A DNA stretch of 64,000 nucleotides from Angelakisella sp. (GCA_020025195.1 JAHHSN010000004.1:30470-94469), one strand, 5' to 3'. Shown: positions 26,964-35,517, numbered from the stretch's first letter. The notes: a model not told the origin generated them from the sequence alone. Numbers and translations: made by a program.

Positions 26964-28400
26964 ATGAAATACGAAATCGTTGTAGGTCTGGAAGTTCATG
27001 CCGAGCTTTCCACCAAAACAAAAATTTACTGCGGCTGTAAAAACTCCTTCGGCGCGATGGTGAACTCCAACTGCTGTCCCATCTGTACCGGTATGCCCGG
27101 TACGCTCCCCACCCTCAATGAGAGCGTGGTGGATTATGCCGTCAAGATGGGCTATGCCACCCACTGCACCATCAACAACGTCTGCAAGATGGACCGCAAA
27201 AACTATTTCTATCCCGACCTGCCCAAGGCCTACCAGATCTCTCAGTTCGATATCCCGCTCTGTGAGGATGGCTATCTGGACGCCATCATGGACGAGGAGG
27301 GCCACACCAAGCGTATCGGCATCACCCGCATCCACATCGAGGAGGACGCCGGCAAGCTCATCCATTCCGATGACTTTGCGGGCAGCCTTGTCGATTTTAA
27401 CCGCTGCGGCGTTCCGCTCATTGAGATCGTCTCCGAGCCGGATATGCGCTCCTCCGCCGAGGCAAAGGCCTATCTCGATGCCATCAAGGCGACGCTCCAG
27501 TATCTGGATATCTCCGACTGCAAGATGCAGGAAGGCTCCATCCGCTGTGACGTCAACGTTTCCGTCCGTCCCGAGGGCTCGACCGAGTTCGGTACCCGTG
27601 TGGAGATGAAGAACGTCAACAGCTTCAGCGGCACCGTCCGTGCCATTGAGTATGAGTCCGCCCGCCAGATCAAAATTCTGGAGGAGGGAGGAGAGATCCA
27701 TCAGGAGACCCGCCGCTGGGACGACGTTGCCGGCAAGAACATCCTGCTGCGTTCCAAGGAGGACGCTCAGGATTACCGCTATTTCCCGGAGCCGGACCTC
27801 AGAACCATTGTGGTGGATGAGGACCGTCTGGAGAAACTGAGAGCGGAGATTCCCGAGCTTCCCAATGATAAGCTCCTGCGCCTGATGAAGCAGTATAAGC
27901 TGCCGTATTTTGACGCGAACCTCATGACCGAAAACCCTGACAAGGCAGAATTCTTTGAGGCGGTCGCAGCGCTTGGAAAATGCCAGCCGAAGAACATTTC
28001 CAACTGGCTGGTGGGCGATGTGACCCGCATCCTCAATGAGAAGAACCTCACCCTCGCGGACACCAAGCTGACAAAGGAAAATCTTGCGGACATGATCGCT
28101 CTCATCGAGAAGGGCGACATCTCCACCACCGCCGGAAAAACCGTTCTGGAGGAAATTATCTTCTCCGAGCTCACCCCTGACGCTGTGGTGGAGGCGAAGG
28201 GCCTCCGTCAGGTGAATGACTCTGCCGCTCTCGAGCAGGTCGTCGCGGACGTTCTCGCCGCCAATGAAAAGGTGGTCGCTGATTACCGCGGCGGTAAGAC
28301 CAACGCGCTGGGCTTCCTTGTGGGACAGTGCATGCGTGCCTCCAAGGGCAAGGGCAATCCCAATACGATCCGGGAGCTTCTGCTCAAAGCCCTCGGCTGA
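26964..28400 (+). CDS. gatB: Asp-tRNA(Asn)/Glu-tRNA(Gln) amidotransferase subunit B
   Basis: tRNA-binding and kinase subunit, 478 aa. Seen: EIVVGLEVHAELSTKTK at the N terminus, the zinc motif CGCKN and NCCPICTGMPG, RIHIEEDAGKLIH, CGVPLIEIVSEPD and the C-terminal YqeY-like tail domain. Start ATG 26964 with GGAGGGG just upstream, 14 bp behind gatA. A terminator follows. Confidence 0.97.
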   Translation: MKYEIVVGLEVHAELSTKTKIYCGCKNSFGAMVNSNCCPICTGMPGTLPTLNESVVDYAVKMGYATHCTINNVCKMDRKNYFYPDLPKAYQISQFDIPLCEDGYLDAIMDEEGHTKRIGITRIHIEEDAGKLIHSDDFAGSLVDFNRCGVPLIEIVSEPDMRSSAEAKAYLDAIKATLQYLDISDCKMQEGSIRCDVNVSVRPEGSTEFGTRVEMKNVNSFSGTVRAIEYESARQIKILEEGGEIHQETRRWDDVAGKNILLRSKEDAQDYRYFPEPDLRTIVVDEDRLEKLRAEIPELPNDKLLRLMKQYKLPYFDANLMTENPDKAEFFEAVAALGKCQPKNISNWLVGDVTRILNEKNLTLADTKLTKENLADMIALIEKGDISTTAGKTVLEEIIFSELTPDAVVEAKGLRQVNDSAALEQVVADVLAANEKVVADYRGGKTNALGFLVGQCMRASKGKGNPNTIRELLLKALG

Positions 28401-28416
28401 TTTTAAGAAAAGAAAA

Positions 28417-28450
28417 GGGGGAAGACCGCATCCGGCCTTCCTCTTTTTTT
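28417..28450 (+). terminator. Terminator of ligA-gatCAB
   Basis: Bases 28418-28428 pair with 28433-28443 (one mismatch, one G-T), followed by seven T. Confidence 0.85.
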
Positions 28451-28980
28451 AAGCCGGAAAGCCGCGGGGCCGTTCATTCGCACCGGACGTCCGGTGAGCG
28501 GGGGCTTTAACGCCCTGACGGCGGCCAAAACCATGAAGCAGAGGGCCTGCCGGAGCGATAGGACACGGCTTTTTTCATGGCAAGAAAACAAACTTTACAG
28601 ATAAGATCAGGCAGCCCCGGCGATAAACATCCCTTACTCATAATCCGTCCGGCTCCGCTAAGCGCAGTTCCCATAAGGGAGCGTTCTCCTTTCGAGACGC
28701 CCTGCGGCGGTGTCCGGGGGCGGCACAGCTGCGATATCCCCTCTCTTTTGAACGGGAGCATTTTGACCGGGTCGAAGCGCCCGGCAAGGGCCGCGTCCGG
28801 GTTTTGGCACCCGGTTCCATGCAGGAGCAGCCGGTGTGCCGGAAGAAGCTCCTCCGGGAAAAACTCCTCCCTTGGGCAAAATAAAAAGGAAAGCAGATAA
28901 CAGACGCCCTTTCAGGGCAGGGCCTGACTTAGGTCCTTCCCCGGGGGCGATTTCTTTTGCGGCCGAAAGAAACGCTTTCC
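28451..28980. other. Intergenic stretch without recognised gene
   Basis: About 530 bp, GC-rich, with only short frames lacking ribosome sites. Several small inverted repeats (for example ACCGGACGTCCGGT around 28482-28495) occur, but no RNA family was recognised. Confidence 0.5.
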
Positions 28981-28981
28981 C

Positions 28982-29009
28982 TTGACTTTTTGTCTGTGGG
29001 GTGTATAAT
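28982..29009 (+). promoter_or_regulatory. SigA promoter of the znuA-like gene
   Basis: TTGACT at 28982-28987, 16-bp spacer, TATAAT at 29004-29009. Confidence 0.8.
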
Positions 29010-29036
29010 TTGAAATTGAGATTCAGTTTCAAATTA
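29006..29036 (+). promoter_or_regulatory. Fur/Zur-like operator overlapping the -10 box
   Basis: A 31-bp dyad centred on 29021. The outer arms (29006-29015 and 29027-29036, with TTTGAAA and TTTCAAA) match perfectly and the inner part partly (TGA/TCA). It overlaps the -10 box and the expected transcription start, so binding should repress. The shape fits Fur-family sites; with a zinc-binding lipoprotein downstream, Zur is the best guess. Confidence 0.7.
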
Positions 29037-29053
29037 GAAAAAGAAGGTTTGTA

Positions 29054-30004
29054 ATGAAAAGAAATAAACTGCTGATTTCCACGATTTTTCTCCTCGCCCT
29101 CGGGCTGCTGCTCCTTTCGGGGTGCGCGGATGATACGCCGAAAAATGAAAACGACCGCCTGCGGGTCGTTACCACCATCTTTCCGCCCTATGATTTTGCC
29201 CGATCCATCGCAGGGGAGGAAGCAGAAATCACCATGCTTCTCGCTCCCGGCGCGGAGGTGCATACCTATGAGCCGACGCCGCAGGACATCATCAAAATCC
29301 AGGACTGCGACGTTTTTATCCATGTGGGCGGCGCTTCCGATTCCTGGGTCAATGAAATTCTCAAGTCCGTCGATACCTCCTCCATGGAGATCGTGACGCT
29401 GATGGACTGTGTGGAGCCTTTGGAAGAACATCACGAGGGCACGGAGCACCATCATGAGGAGGAGGGGAGCACGCCCCACTATGACGAGCACGTCTGGACC
29501 TCCCCGCGCAACACCATGCGGATCTGCGATAAGATCACCGAGGCGTTCTGCCGGGCCGATGAGGAAAAAGCCCCGGTCTTTACCGAACGAAACGAAGCGC
29601 TCCAGAAGGAGCTTAACGAGCTGGATGAGGATTTCACAGCGCTCATTGATGCGGCGCCCCGCAAGACGCTGGTCTTTGCCGACCGTTTTCCCATCCGCTA
29701 TTTTACCGAGGCATACGGCCTTAAGTATTATGCCGCTTACCCCGGCTGTGCCGCCGAGGCGGAGCCCAGCGCCGCTACCGTTGCCTTCCTCATTGATAAG
29801 GTGAGGGAGGAGGAAATCCCCGCCGTCTTTTCCATTGAGTTTTCCAATGAGCGGATGGCGGACACCATTGCGGAGGAGACCGGCTGTAAGAAGCTGCGCT
29901 TCCACACCTGCCACAATGTCACCCGTGAGGAATTCGACGCGGGCGAAAATTACCTGAGCCTCATGCGAAAGAACCTCGATGCCCTGAAAGAAGCACTCTA
30001 CTAA
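29054..30004 (+). CDS. znuA: Zinc/metal ABC transporter substrate-binding lipoprotein (ZnuA-like)
   Basis: Cluster A-I metal-binding lipoprotein, 316 aa. Signal peptide with lipobox LLLLSGC (Cys at about residue 24), then RVVTTIFPPYDFARSIAG, the metal ligand His in PGAEVHTYEPTP, a His/Glu-rich loop (EEHHEGTEHHHEEE, ~residues 123-136) typical of zinc binders, DEHVWTSPRN and a C-terminal Glu/Asp ligand region. The permease and ATPase genes expected beside it are absent here, so it is an orphan component, probably serving a ZnuBC system elsewhere. Start ATG 29054. Controlled by the dyad at 29006-29036. Confidence 0.88.
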   Translation: MKRNKLLISTIFLLALGLLLLSGCADDTPKNENDRLRVVTTIFPPYDFARSIAGEEAEITMLLAPGAEVHTYEPTPQDIIKIQDCDVFIHVGGASDSWVNEILKSVDTSSMEIVTLMDCVEPLEEHHEGTEHHHEEEGSTPHYDEHVWTSPRNTMRICDKITEAFCRADEEKAPVFTERNEALQKELNELDEDFTALIDAAPRKTLVFADRFPIRYFTEAYGLKYYAAYPGCAAEAEPSAATVAFLIDKVREEEIPAVFSIEFSNERMADTIAEETGCKKLRFHTCHNVTREEFDAGENYLSLMRKNLDALKEALY

Positions 30005-30028
30005 ATTCAAGCAGGATAAACACAAGAA

Positions 30029-30062
30029 ACGCCTTGCCCCGAAAGGGAGCGGGGCGTTTTCT
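30029..30062 (+). terminator. Terminator of the znuA-like gene
   Basis: GCCCCG (30036-30041) pairs with CGGGGC (30050-30055), flanked by AACGCC/GGCGTT-type extension, then TTTTCTT. Confidence 0.8.
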
Positions 30063-30085
30063 TATGCTCATTTCTGTCGGCGCCG

Positions 30086-30114
30086 TCATAAAACCTGTCC
30101 CAAACCCATATCTT
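30086..30114 (+). promoter_or_regulatory. Possible SigmaE promoter of the spoIIIA operon
   Basis: TCATAAA at 30086-30092 and CATATCTT at 30107-30114 with a 14-bp spacer resemble the mother-cell SigmaE consensus (ATA near -35, CATA near -10). In Bacillus this operon is SigmaE-dependent. Confidence 0.45.
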
Positions 30115-30145
30115 TAAGTAACGGAGGGACAAGGGGGCGGTTATT

Positions 30146-31255
30146 TTGCGCGAGGATCAGTGCTATGAGGAAATTTGCAGGGAACTGCCGGAGGCGCTCG
30201 CGGCGTTCCTCCGTTCGGCACCCCGGGAGCTTAGAGTTTCCTGCTGTGAGATTCGTCTGCGTCCCGGGAGGCCCATCAGTCTTTTTGATGGGGAAGAGTC
30301 CCGTTTCTTGGATGAAAACGGGGCGCCCTGCCCGTGGGAGAGAGGAAGACTCCTTACCCCGGTGGAGCTTCGGGAGGCGCTGGTTTCGCTCACCGGCTTT
30401 TCGGTGCACAGCTACGCCGGGGAGATGGAGGAGGGCTACTTCACGACGCCAAAGGGGCATCGGGTCGGAATCTCCCTGGATCGCACCCAGACGGGGCTTA
30501 CGCTCTTTCCGGCGGCGGTCAGCATCCGGGTAGCGAAGGAGAAAAAAGGCGCCGCGGAGCCGATTCTTCGGGTCTGGGAGGGGAAGCGGGGGCTTATCCT
30601 GGCGGGGCCGCCCTCCTCGGGCAAAACAACGGTGCTTCGTGACCTCGCGCGGCTCATTTCCTCGGGCCGTCTGACCGGAAAACCCAAAAAGACGGCGGTC
30701 ATTGATGAAAGGCTGGAGATTACGGCTCTGTACCACGGCGTTTCTCCCTATGACCTCGGTCCCTGCACCGACATCATCGCCGGAAAACAGAAGCGGGAGG
30801 CAATCCTGCAGGCGGTGCGCGCCCTCTCCCCGGAATTCATCCTATGTGACGAGATTGCGTCTCCCGGGGAAATCGAGGCGATCCGCTATGCCTTCGCCTG
30901 CGGGGTGCGGTTTGTTGTTACAGTGCACAGCGGCCTTGAGGACGTTCCTAAAAATGAAATGCTGCGCCTTCTTATGGAAACCGGTTTCTTTTCCCATGTG
31001 GCGTTGCTGCAATCCCACAAGACAGGTAAACAGATAAGGACGGTGATAGAAGATGATGACTTTTTGCAGGCTTCTGGGGGCCCTACTCCTTTTGAGCTGT
31101 ACAACGGCGGGCGGGCTTTGGGCGTCGGAACGGCTGAGGAGGATGACCAATCTTTTAAGCGGAATGATCCGCTACTGGAGCGCCTTTCTGATGACGCTTC
31201 GGGAGGCGGGCCTGGAACCGTCGGAGATCGCGGTTCAACTTGGAAAAGGGTCTGA
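30146..31255 (+). CDS. spoIIIAA: Stage III sporulation protein AA (SpoIIIAA ATPase)
   Basis: Secretion-type ATPase of the SpoIIIA-SpoIIQ feeding-tube complex in the mother cell. Seen: VSCCEIRLRPGRPISL, TGFSVHSYAGEMEEGY, Walker A AGPPSSGKTTVLRDLAR (residues ~153-167), VIDERLEI and Walker B-like ILCDEIAS. The start TTG 30146 has GGGGG at 30133-30137. The frame is 369 aa, about 60 longer than Bacillus SpoIIIAA (~307 aa). The family-like part ends near EDDDFLQ at the position where spoIIIAB starts, and the remaining ~65 residues are read out of frame from spoIIIAB. Whether that tail is functional is unclear. Confidence 0.93.
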   Translation: MREDQCYEEICRELPEALAAFLRSAPRELRVSCCEIRLRPGRPISLFDGEESRFLDENGAPCPWERGRLLTPVELREALVSLTGFSVHSYAGEMEEGYFTTPKGHRVGISLDRTQTGLTLFPAAVSIRVAKEKKGAAEPILRVWEGKRGLILAGPPSSGKTTVLRDLARLISSGRLTGKPKKTAVIDERLEITALYHGVSPYDLGPCTDIIAGKQKREAILQAVRALSPEFILCDEIASPGEIEAIRYAFACGVRFVVTVHSGLEDVPKNEMLRLLMETGFFSHVALLQSHKTGKQIRTVIEDDDFLQASGGPTPFELYNGGRALGVGTAEEDDQSFKRNDPLLERLSDDASGGGPGTVGDRGSTWKRV

Positions 31256-31565
31256 GTTCGGGGGATTTCCCTTTGCAGGGGAAATGGCGGAGAGAGCTGC
31301 GGAAACCCGGGACTTTTCCCGCATTTTAAGGGGAGCGCTCCGGGCGTTCCCGGAATACGGCGGGGAGGTGGAGGAGCTTCTCCTGCCGCTTGGCGGCTCC
31401 ATCGGGCGGAACGACCTTCTTCAGCAGGTGCGGGTTTTGGAAAATGTGATAGACGCCTTGGGACGGGCACGGGACCGCTGGGAAGAAAAGCACAAAAAAG
31501 AGGGCGGGCTTTACAGGCGCCTCGGATTTCTCGGGGGCATTGCGGCGGTCGTCATTTTATTATAA
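31053..31565 (+). CDS. spoIIIAB: Stage III sporulation protein AB
   Basis: A 170-aa membrane protein with hydrophobic segments at both ends (residues ~4-20 and ~155-170) and a helical middle, similar in layout to type II secretion GspF-like proteins. Seen: LLGALLLLSCTTAGG, LRRMTNLLSGMIRYW and the end RRLGFLGGIAAVVILL, as in the family. The start ATG 31053 lies inside spoIIIAA (203-bp overlap, other frame), with GGTG at 31042-31045. Second gene of the eight-gene spoIIIA operon. Confidence 0.92.
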   Translation: MMTFCRLLGALLLLSCTTAGGLWASERLRRMTNLLSGMIRYWSAFLMTLREAGLEPSEIAVQLGKGSEFGGFPFAGEMAERAAETRDFSRILRGALRAFPEYGGEVEELLLPLGGSIGRNDLLQQVRVLENVIDALGRARDRWEEKHKKEGGLYRRLGFLGGIAAVVILL

Positions 31566-31583
31566 AAAGCGAGGAATGGACGA

Positions 31584-31778
31584 ATGAATGTGGATTTGAT
31601 CTTCCGGATCGCAGCAATCGGGATCATCGTTTCGGTGCTCTATCAGGTGCTTCTGCGTTCGGGCAGAGAGGAACAGGCGATGCTGACGTCGCTCGCGGGA
31701 CTCATCGTGGTGCTTTCCATGCTCATTTATGAGATCAGCGGGTTATTCCAGACCGTAAAAGATGTATTTGGACTATGA
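31584..31778 (+). CDS. spoIIIAC: Stage III sporulation protein AC
   Basis: A 64-aa membrane protein of the SpoIIIA channel with two hydrophobic segments. Seen: MNVDLIFRIAAIGIIVSVLYQVL and the GREEQAMLTSLAGLIVVL stretch, characteristic of the family. Start ATG 31584 with GAGG at 31571-31574. Its stop overlaps the spoIIIAD start (ATGA). Confidence 0.95.
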   Translation: MNVDLIFRIAAIGIIVSVLYQVLLRSGREEQAMLTSLAGLIVVLSMLIYEISGLFQTVKDVFGL

Positions 31779-32161
31779 ATATTCTCACTCTGATTCTGCT
31801 CTGCATCGTGGCGGCGCTTCTGTCGCTTTTTCTGCGTCAGCACGCCCCCGAATACGCAGCTCTGGTTTCCCTTGGACTCAGTGTCCTGCTCCTTTTCTTT
31901 CTCATCGACGGCATCCGCTCGGTCATCGAGACGCTGGAGGGCTTCATGAGTGCGGCGGCCTTTCGCCCCGGGCTCCTTGCCATCATCCTCAAATGCCTTG
32001 GCATCTGTATTGTGGCGGAGCTTGGCAGTCAGAGCTGCCGGGATGCGGGGGAGACTGCCATTGCGACCAAGGTGGAGCTGGCCGCTAAGGTTTCGCTCAT
32101 TCTGGTCAGTTTGCCGCTCTTTCGTGAGCTTTTAGAAACGGCGGGAAGGCTTCTCAAATGA
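31775..32161 (+). CDS. spoIIIAD: Stage III sporulation protein AD
   Basis: A 128-aa membrane protein with about four hydrophobic segments, related to SpoIIIAC. Seen: ILTLILLCIVAALLSLFLRQ, the central LLAIILKCLGICIVAELGSQSCRDAGE motif region and the C-terminal SLPLFRELLETA. ATGA overlaps at both ends (31775-31778 and 32158-32161) tie its translation to AC and AE. Confidence 0.95.
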   Translation: MNILTLILLCIVAALLSLFLRQHAPEYAALVSLGLSVLLLFFLIDGIRSVIETLEGFMSAAAFRPGLLAIILKCLGICIVAELGSQSCRDAGETAIATKVELAAKVSLILVSLPLFRELLETAGRLLK

Positions 32162-33294
32162 AAAAGACGATCCAAATGATTATTATGATCCTGCTTTCGC
32201 TTTTTCTTATGACTCCGGCGTTTGCCGCCGAGACGATGGGACGGGAGGAGGCGGAACGTTTTCTCGCCGGGAGCGAGTGGCAGGAAATAAAAGACCTCGT
32301 TCCCGAGGAGGCGGACAAGATGGCGCGTGAGGAGGGGATGGAGGACGTCCTCGACTGGTCGACCCTCACGGCGAGCGGACTGCTGAAGCAAATCGGGCGG
32401 GTGCTCAAGGCGGAGATCGCGAGGCCTCTCAGAACCCTTTTTTCTCTCGTCGGGATCATCATTATCTCGGTGCTGCTCCAAAGCGTCAGCAGTTCCTTTA
32501 CCCAGTCGGGGCTGCCGGGTATTTTCAGCATCATCGCCTCGGTATTTGTGGTGACGCTTCTTCTGGAGCCGGTTCTGGATTCGGTTCTGGGGGTGGAAAA
32601 TACCATCCATGAGTTTTCGCTTTTTCTGGCCGCCTATATTCCGGCATTTTCGGGGCTTGTGACCTCTGCCGGGCAGCCCATGACGGCGGCCGCCTATAAT
32701 GTGCTGCTCTTTGGGGCCTGTCAGGTGGTGGGACAGATGCTGAGAACCTTTTTTGTGCCGCTTCTCAGCTGCTATCTTTCCCTCGCCATTGTTTCGGAGG
32801 TCTCCCCGAAGATGGGGCTTTCCCGCATGGTGGCAGGAATCAAGACCTTTATCACATGGGTCCTCGGCTTTACTATGACGGTTTTTTTCGGGATTCTTAC
32901 CATCCAGTCGGTGGTGGCGTCCGGGGGAGATAACATCGCGGTCAAAACAACCAAATTCTTTATCGCCAGCTTTATTCCGGTGGTGGGAGGCTCGCTTTCC
33001 GACCTCTTTGTGGCGACGCACGGCTGTATGCAGTTCCTCAAAGGGACGGTTGGGGCGTTCGGAATTGTGGCAGCGATTTTTACCTTTCTGCCGGTGCTCC
33101 TCAAGACCACCCTCTGGTATCTCACGGTGCGTTGCGGCAGTATGATCGGCGCGATCTTCGGGGTGGAGGAACTTGAGCGGCTCTTAAAATCCATCGCCTC
33201 CGCCTATGGGGTCATCCTCGCGATCCTCATCTATTACGCGCTGCTCTTTATCATTTCGACGACGCTGCTCATCGTCGCGTTCAAAGGAGGATGA
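32158..33294 (+). CDS. spoIIIAE: Stage III sporulation protein AE
   Basis: Polytopic membrane protein of the feeding-tube complex, 378 aa. It has a cleavable-looking signal peptide (residues 1-24, ending FAAE), an extracytoplasmic stretch, then about seven membrane segments; FSLFLAAYIPAFSGLVTSAG and IPVVGGSLSDLFVA are family motifs. The ATG at 32158 overlaps the AD stop. Confidence 0.95.
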   Translation: MKKTIQMIIMILLSLFLMTPAFAAETMGREEAERFLAGSEWQEIKDLVPEEADKMAREEGMEDVLDWSTLTASGLLKQIGRVLKAEIARPLRTLFSLVGIIIISVLLQSVSSSFTQSGLPGIFSIIASVFVVTLLLEPVLDSVLGVENTIHEFSLFLAAYIPAFSGLVTSAGQPMTAAAYNVLLFGACQVVGQMLRTFFVPLLSCYLSLAIVSEVSPKMGLSRMVAGIKTFITWVLGFTMTVFFGILTIQSVVASGGDNIAVKTTKFFIASFIPVVGGSLSDLFVATHGCMQFLKGTVGAFGIVAAIFTFLPVLLKTTLWYLTVRCGSMIGAIFGVEELERLLKSIASAYGVILAILIYYALLFIISTTLLIVAFKGG

Positions 33295-33299
33295 ACGTC

Positions 33300-33773
33300 T
33301 TGGATGGTGTTAAGTCATGGTGCTTTACAGTAGCGGCGGGGGTCATTTTCTGCGGTATTGTCATGATCCTCTCGCCATCGGAGCGCTACCGAAAGCCGAT
33401 GCAGATGGTGCTGGCGCTCTTTCTCCTCACCTGCATTTTTTCGCTTTCTCAGATTTCCCCCGTTGACTTTTCCCCCCATACCGGGGAGGCGGAGGCACGG
33501 CGGGAGGCGTCCTCCCAGAAGGTGACCCGCTATTTTCTCGACCGGGTCACCGAGAAGTCGGAAACTTCCATCCGGGAGGCGGTGGAGGATTACTGCCGGG
33601 AGATCGGCATAAATCCGGGGCCCATCGAAATATACATAGAGACAGAGGAGGATCGGGACGGGGCTTATGTTCCCTCGGTGCGGATCGTTCTCCCCGAGGA
33701 ATATGAACCATACCGAGAGGCGTTTTATAAGGCGCTTTCTTATAAGCTCGGAATTGATGTAAGGATAGGGTAA
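33300..33773 (+). CDS. spoIIIAF: Stage III sporulation protein AF
   Basis: A 157-aa ring-forming component with two N-terminal membrane segments and a soluble domain (residues ~75-157, conserved IEIYIETEED and VRIVLPEEYEP). Start choice: the ATG at 33291 abuts the GGAGG of its own ribosome site (33286-33290) with no spacing, whereas the in-frame TTG at 33300 is 9 bases away, so I prefer TTG 33300; the ATG adds only three residues. Overlaps or follows spoIIIAE closely. Confidence 0.9.
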   Translation: MDGVKSWCFTVAAGVIFCGIVMILSPSERYRKPMQMVLALFLLTCIFSLSQISPVDFSPHTGEAEARREASSQKVTRYFLDRVTEKSETSIREAVEDYCREIGINPGPIEIYIETEEDRDGAYVPSVRIVLPEEYEPYREAFYKALSYKLGIDVRIG

Positions 33774-33778
33774 CGGAG

Positions 33779-34372
33779 ATGAAAGAAACAGAAAAGAAGG
33801 AAAAGGGGAAAGGCGGGTTCCTAAAGGAGAAGCCGAAGCTGGTGACACTGCTTCTTGCCGCGGGGCTCATTGGGATTTTTCTCCTGGGCGTGGCGCCCAT
33901 GCTTTCCGGGCGAGAGACGCACAAGGAGGGAGAGCAAAAGCAAGCGGAGACACCGACCGCCGACTGTTACGCGAGGGATCTGGAGGAGCGGCTGGAAGAC
34001 GTGCTCCGGCAGATTGACGGCGTGGGGGAGGTGGAGGTGCTGGTGACCCTGCGGCAGGGCTATTCCTACTGCTACGCTGTCACCGAAAAGGAGAATCGTG
34101 ACTGCTCGGAGGACGTCAAGAACGACCTGGAGCGGCGCTCCTCGGAAAAGCGCACCACCGAGCAGAGCTATGTTCTGGTGGACGGCAAAAACGGATCCGA
34201 GCCGCTGGTGACAGCTACGGGAGAGCCGGAGGTACGGGGCGTCGTGGTGGTCTGCTCCGGGGGCGGGGACCCGCGTGTCGTTTCGGAGGTGACCGATACG
34301 GTGCGGGTCGCTTTGGAAATTTCCTCCGCCAAAATCAGTGTCTCCCAAAAGAGCAGAATCCCATCCGAATAA
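33779..34372 (+). CDS. spoIIIAG: Stage III sporulation protein AG
   Basis: Ring-forming component of the mother cell-forespore channel, 197 aa. One membrane segment (residues ~21-41), a Lys/Glu-rich linker, then the ring-building domain: RLEDVLRQIDGVGEVEVLVTL, and VRGVVVVCSGGGDPRVVSEV. The long loop between (RSSEKRTTEQSYVLVDG) matches the beta-insertion seen in Bacillus SpoIIIAG. ATG 33779. Confidence 0.94.
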   Translation: MKETEKKEKGKGGFLKEKPKLVTLLLAAGLIGIFLLGVAPMLSGRETHKEGEQKQAETPTADCYARDLEERLEDVLRQIDGVGEVEVLVTLRQGYSYCYAVTEKENRDCSEDVKNDLERRSSEKRTTEQSYVLVDGKNGSEPLVTATGEPEVRGVVVVCSGGGDPRVVSEVTDTVRVALEISSAKISVSQKSRIPSE

Positions 34373-34409
34373 ATTAACCAAGACAGAAGATAAGGAGCGT
34401 GTTTTCAAG

Positions 34410-34946
34410 ATGAAGCTATCCATTCGAAAAGGCCATGTGGTGCTGGCGGCTCTGGTGGTCGCGCTCGGCGTTGCCGTATACCTCAACTGGAACTATACCG
34501 AATCCGGCGGCTTTGTGGAGCCGGTAAACGGTACCAGCAAGGAGACCGAGCAGAACGAAAAGGACCCCGGAAAAGCGGAGGAAACCGCCAATTACGGGGA
34601 CGCCTATTTTGTTGAGGCACGGCTTTCCCGTACCCAGTCCCGGGATGAGGCGATGGACGCCGTCAAATATATGCTGGAGGACGCGAAGCTGGACGAAAAG
34701 ACCATGCTCAAGCTCACCAATCAGGCGACCGCCCTCGCGCTTAGAATAGAGAAAGAGGGCAAGATCGAAAATATCCTCAAGGCAAAGGGCTTTTCCGAGT
34801 GCATGGTCTATCTGGATGAACAGAAAGCCGACGTCATAGTAAAGAGCGACGGACTTACCGACAGCGAGGCGGCGCAGGTCATGGACGCGGTGCTTTCTGA
34901 GGCCAAAATCCCACACCAGAATATTTCCATCATTGAAATAAAGTAG
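34410..34946 (+). CDS. spoIIIAH: Stage III sporulation protein AH
   Basis: Partner of forespore SpoIIQ; the two bridge the intermembrane space. 178 aa: one membrane segment (residues ~10-27), linker, then a YscJ/FliF-like domain with AYFVEARLSRTQSRDEAMD, NQATALALRIEKEGKIE and CMVYLDEQKADVIVKSDGL. Start ATG 34410 with AAGGAG at 34392-34397; longer in-frame starts extend into spoIIIAG and have no ribosome site. No spoIIQ gene lies nearby. Last gene of the operon. Confidence 0.94.
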   Translation: MKLSIRKGHVVLAALVVALGVAVYLNWNYTESGGFVEPVNGTSKETEQNEKDPGKAEETANYGDAYFVEARLSRTQSRDEAMDAVKYMLEDAKLDEKTMLKLTNQATALALRIEKEGKIENILKAKGFSECMVYLDEQKADVIVKSDGLTDSEAAQVMDAVLSEAKIPHQNISIIEIK

Positions 34947-34974
34947 TTGTCTATTTCTAAAAGTATGGTATAAT
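34947..34974 (+). promoter_or_regulatory. SigA promoter of asp23
   Basis: TTGTCT at 34947-34952, 16-bp spacer, TATAAT at 34969-34974; it overlaps the spoIIIAH stop. The leader to asp23 is about 155 bases. Confidence 0.75.
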
Positions 34975-35135
34975 ATTGGCATATGGGCCGGTGTGGTTTT
35001 TTCCATCCGTTTGGCTCATCCGGCATTTGTTCTCATGAGAACCGCCTGCCGTTCCCGCCTTTTGAGAGAGCGGGGAGAGGAACCGGCGGCAGAACAAGGC
35101 CGCTCAGTTAAATGATCTTTTGGAGGTGCAAACGA

Positions 35136-35495
35136 ATGGATTATGAGAATGCTTCCGGCAGCCTCAAGATTTCCACTGACGTCGTCGCTTCGATCGCGGA
35201 GTACGCCGTAAAGGAGATTGAAGGCGTTGCCTGCCTTGCGCCTATCGTTTCCAATATCGGCGGCTGGCTTCTGGAGAAGCAGACCATCCGTCCGATCTCG
35301 ATCCAGATGAATGATGGATTGGTTACGATCGACATTCGGCTGTTGGTGGAACCCAATGCCAAGATCCCCGCCCTCAGCAGAAAGCTGCAGGAGGCGGTCA
35401 AGGAAGCCGTTCAGAATATGACCGGCATCGTGGTGTCCCAAGTGAACCTTTACATTGCAGGCGTGGCGGTTTCTCCTGCCAAGGCAGCGGAATAA
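35136..35495 (+). CDS. Asp23/Gls24 family envelope stress response protein
   Basis: A 119-aa protein of the Asp23/Gls24 (YqhY/YloU) family, usually membrane-associated and linked to envelope stress or fatty-acid metabolism control. Seen: GSLKISTDVVASIAEYAVKEIEGV and VTIDIRLLVEPNAKIP, then VQNMTGIVVSQVNLYIAGV. Start ATG 35136 with GGAGGTG at 35122-35128 (7-base spacing). The order asp23(yqhY)-nusB-xseA-xseB-ispA matches B. subtilis. Confidence 0.92.
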   Translation: MDYENASGSLKISTDVVASIAEYAVKEIEGVACLAPIVSNIGGWLLEKQTIRPISIQMNDGLVTIDIRLLVEPNAKIPALSRKLQEAVKEAVQNMTGIVVSQVNLYIAGVAVSPAKAAE

Positions 35496-35517
35496 AAGGA
35501 CCTTTCAGTCAAACACC

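Noticed and set aside
31762..32088. Alternative frame over spoIIIAD
   Set aside because: Starts in the end of spoIIIAC and has a His/Ser/Arg-rich translation without motifs; spoIIIAD in the other frame is clear.
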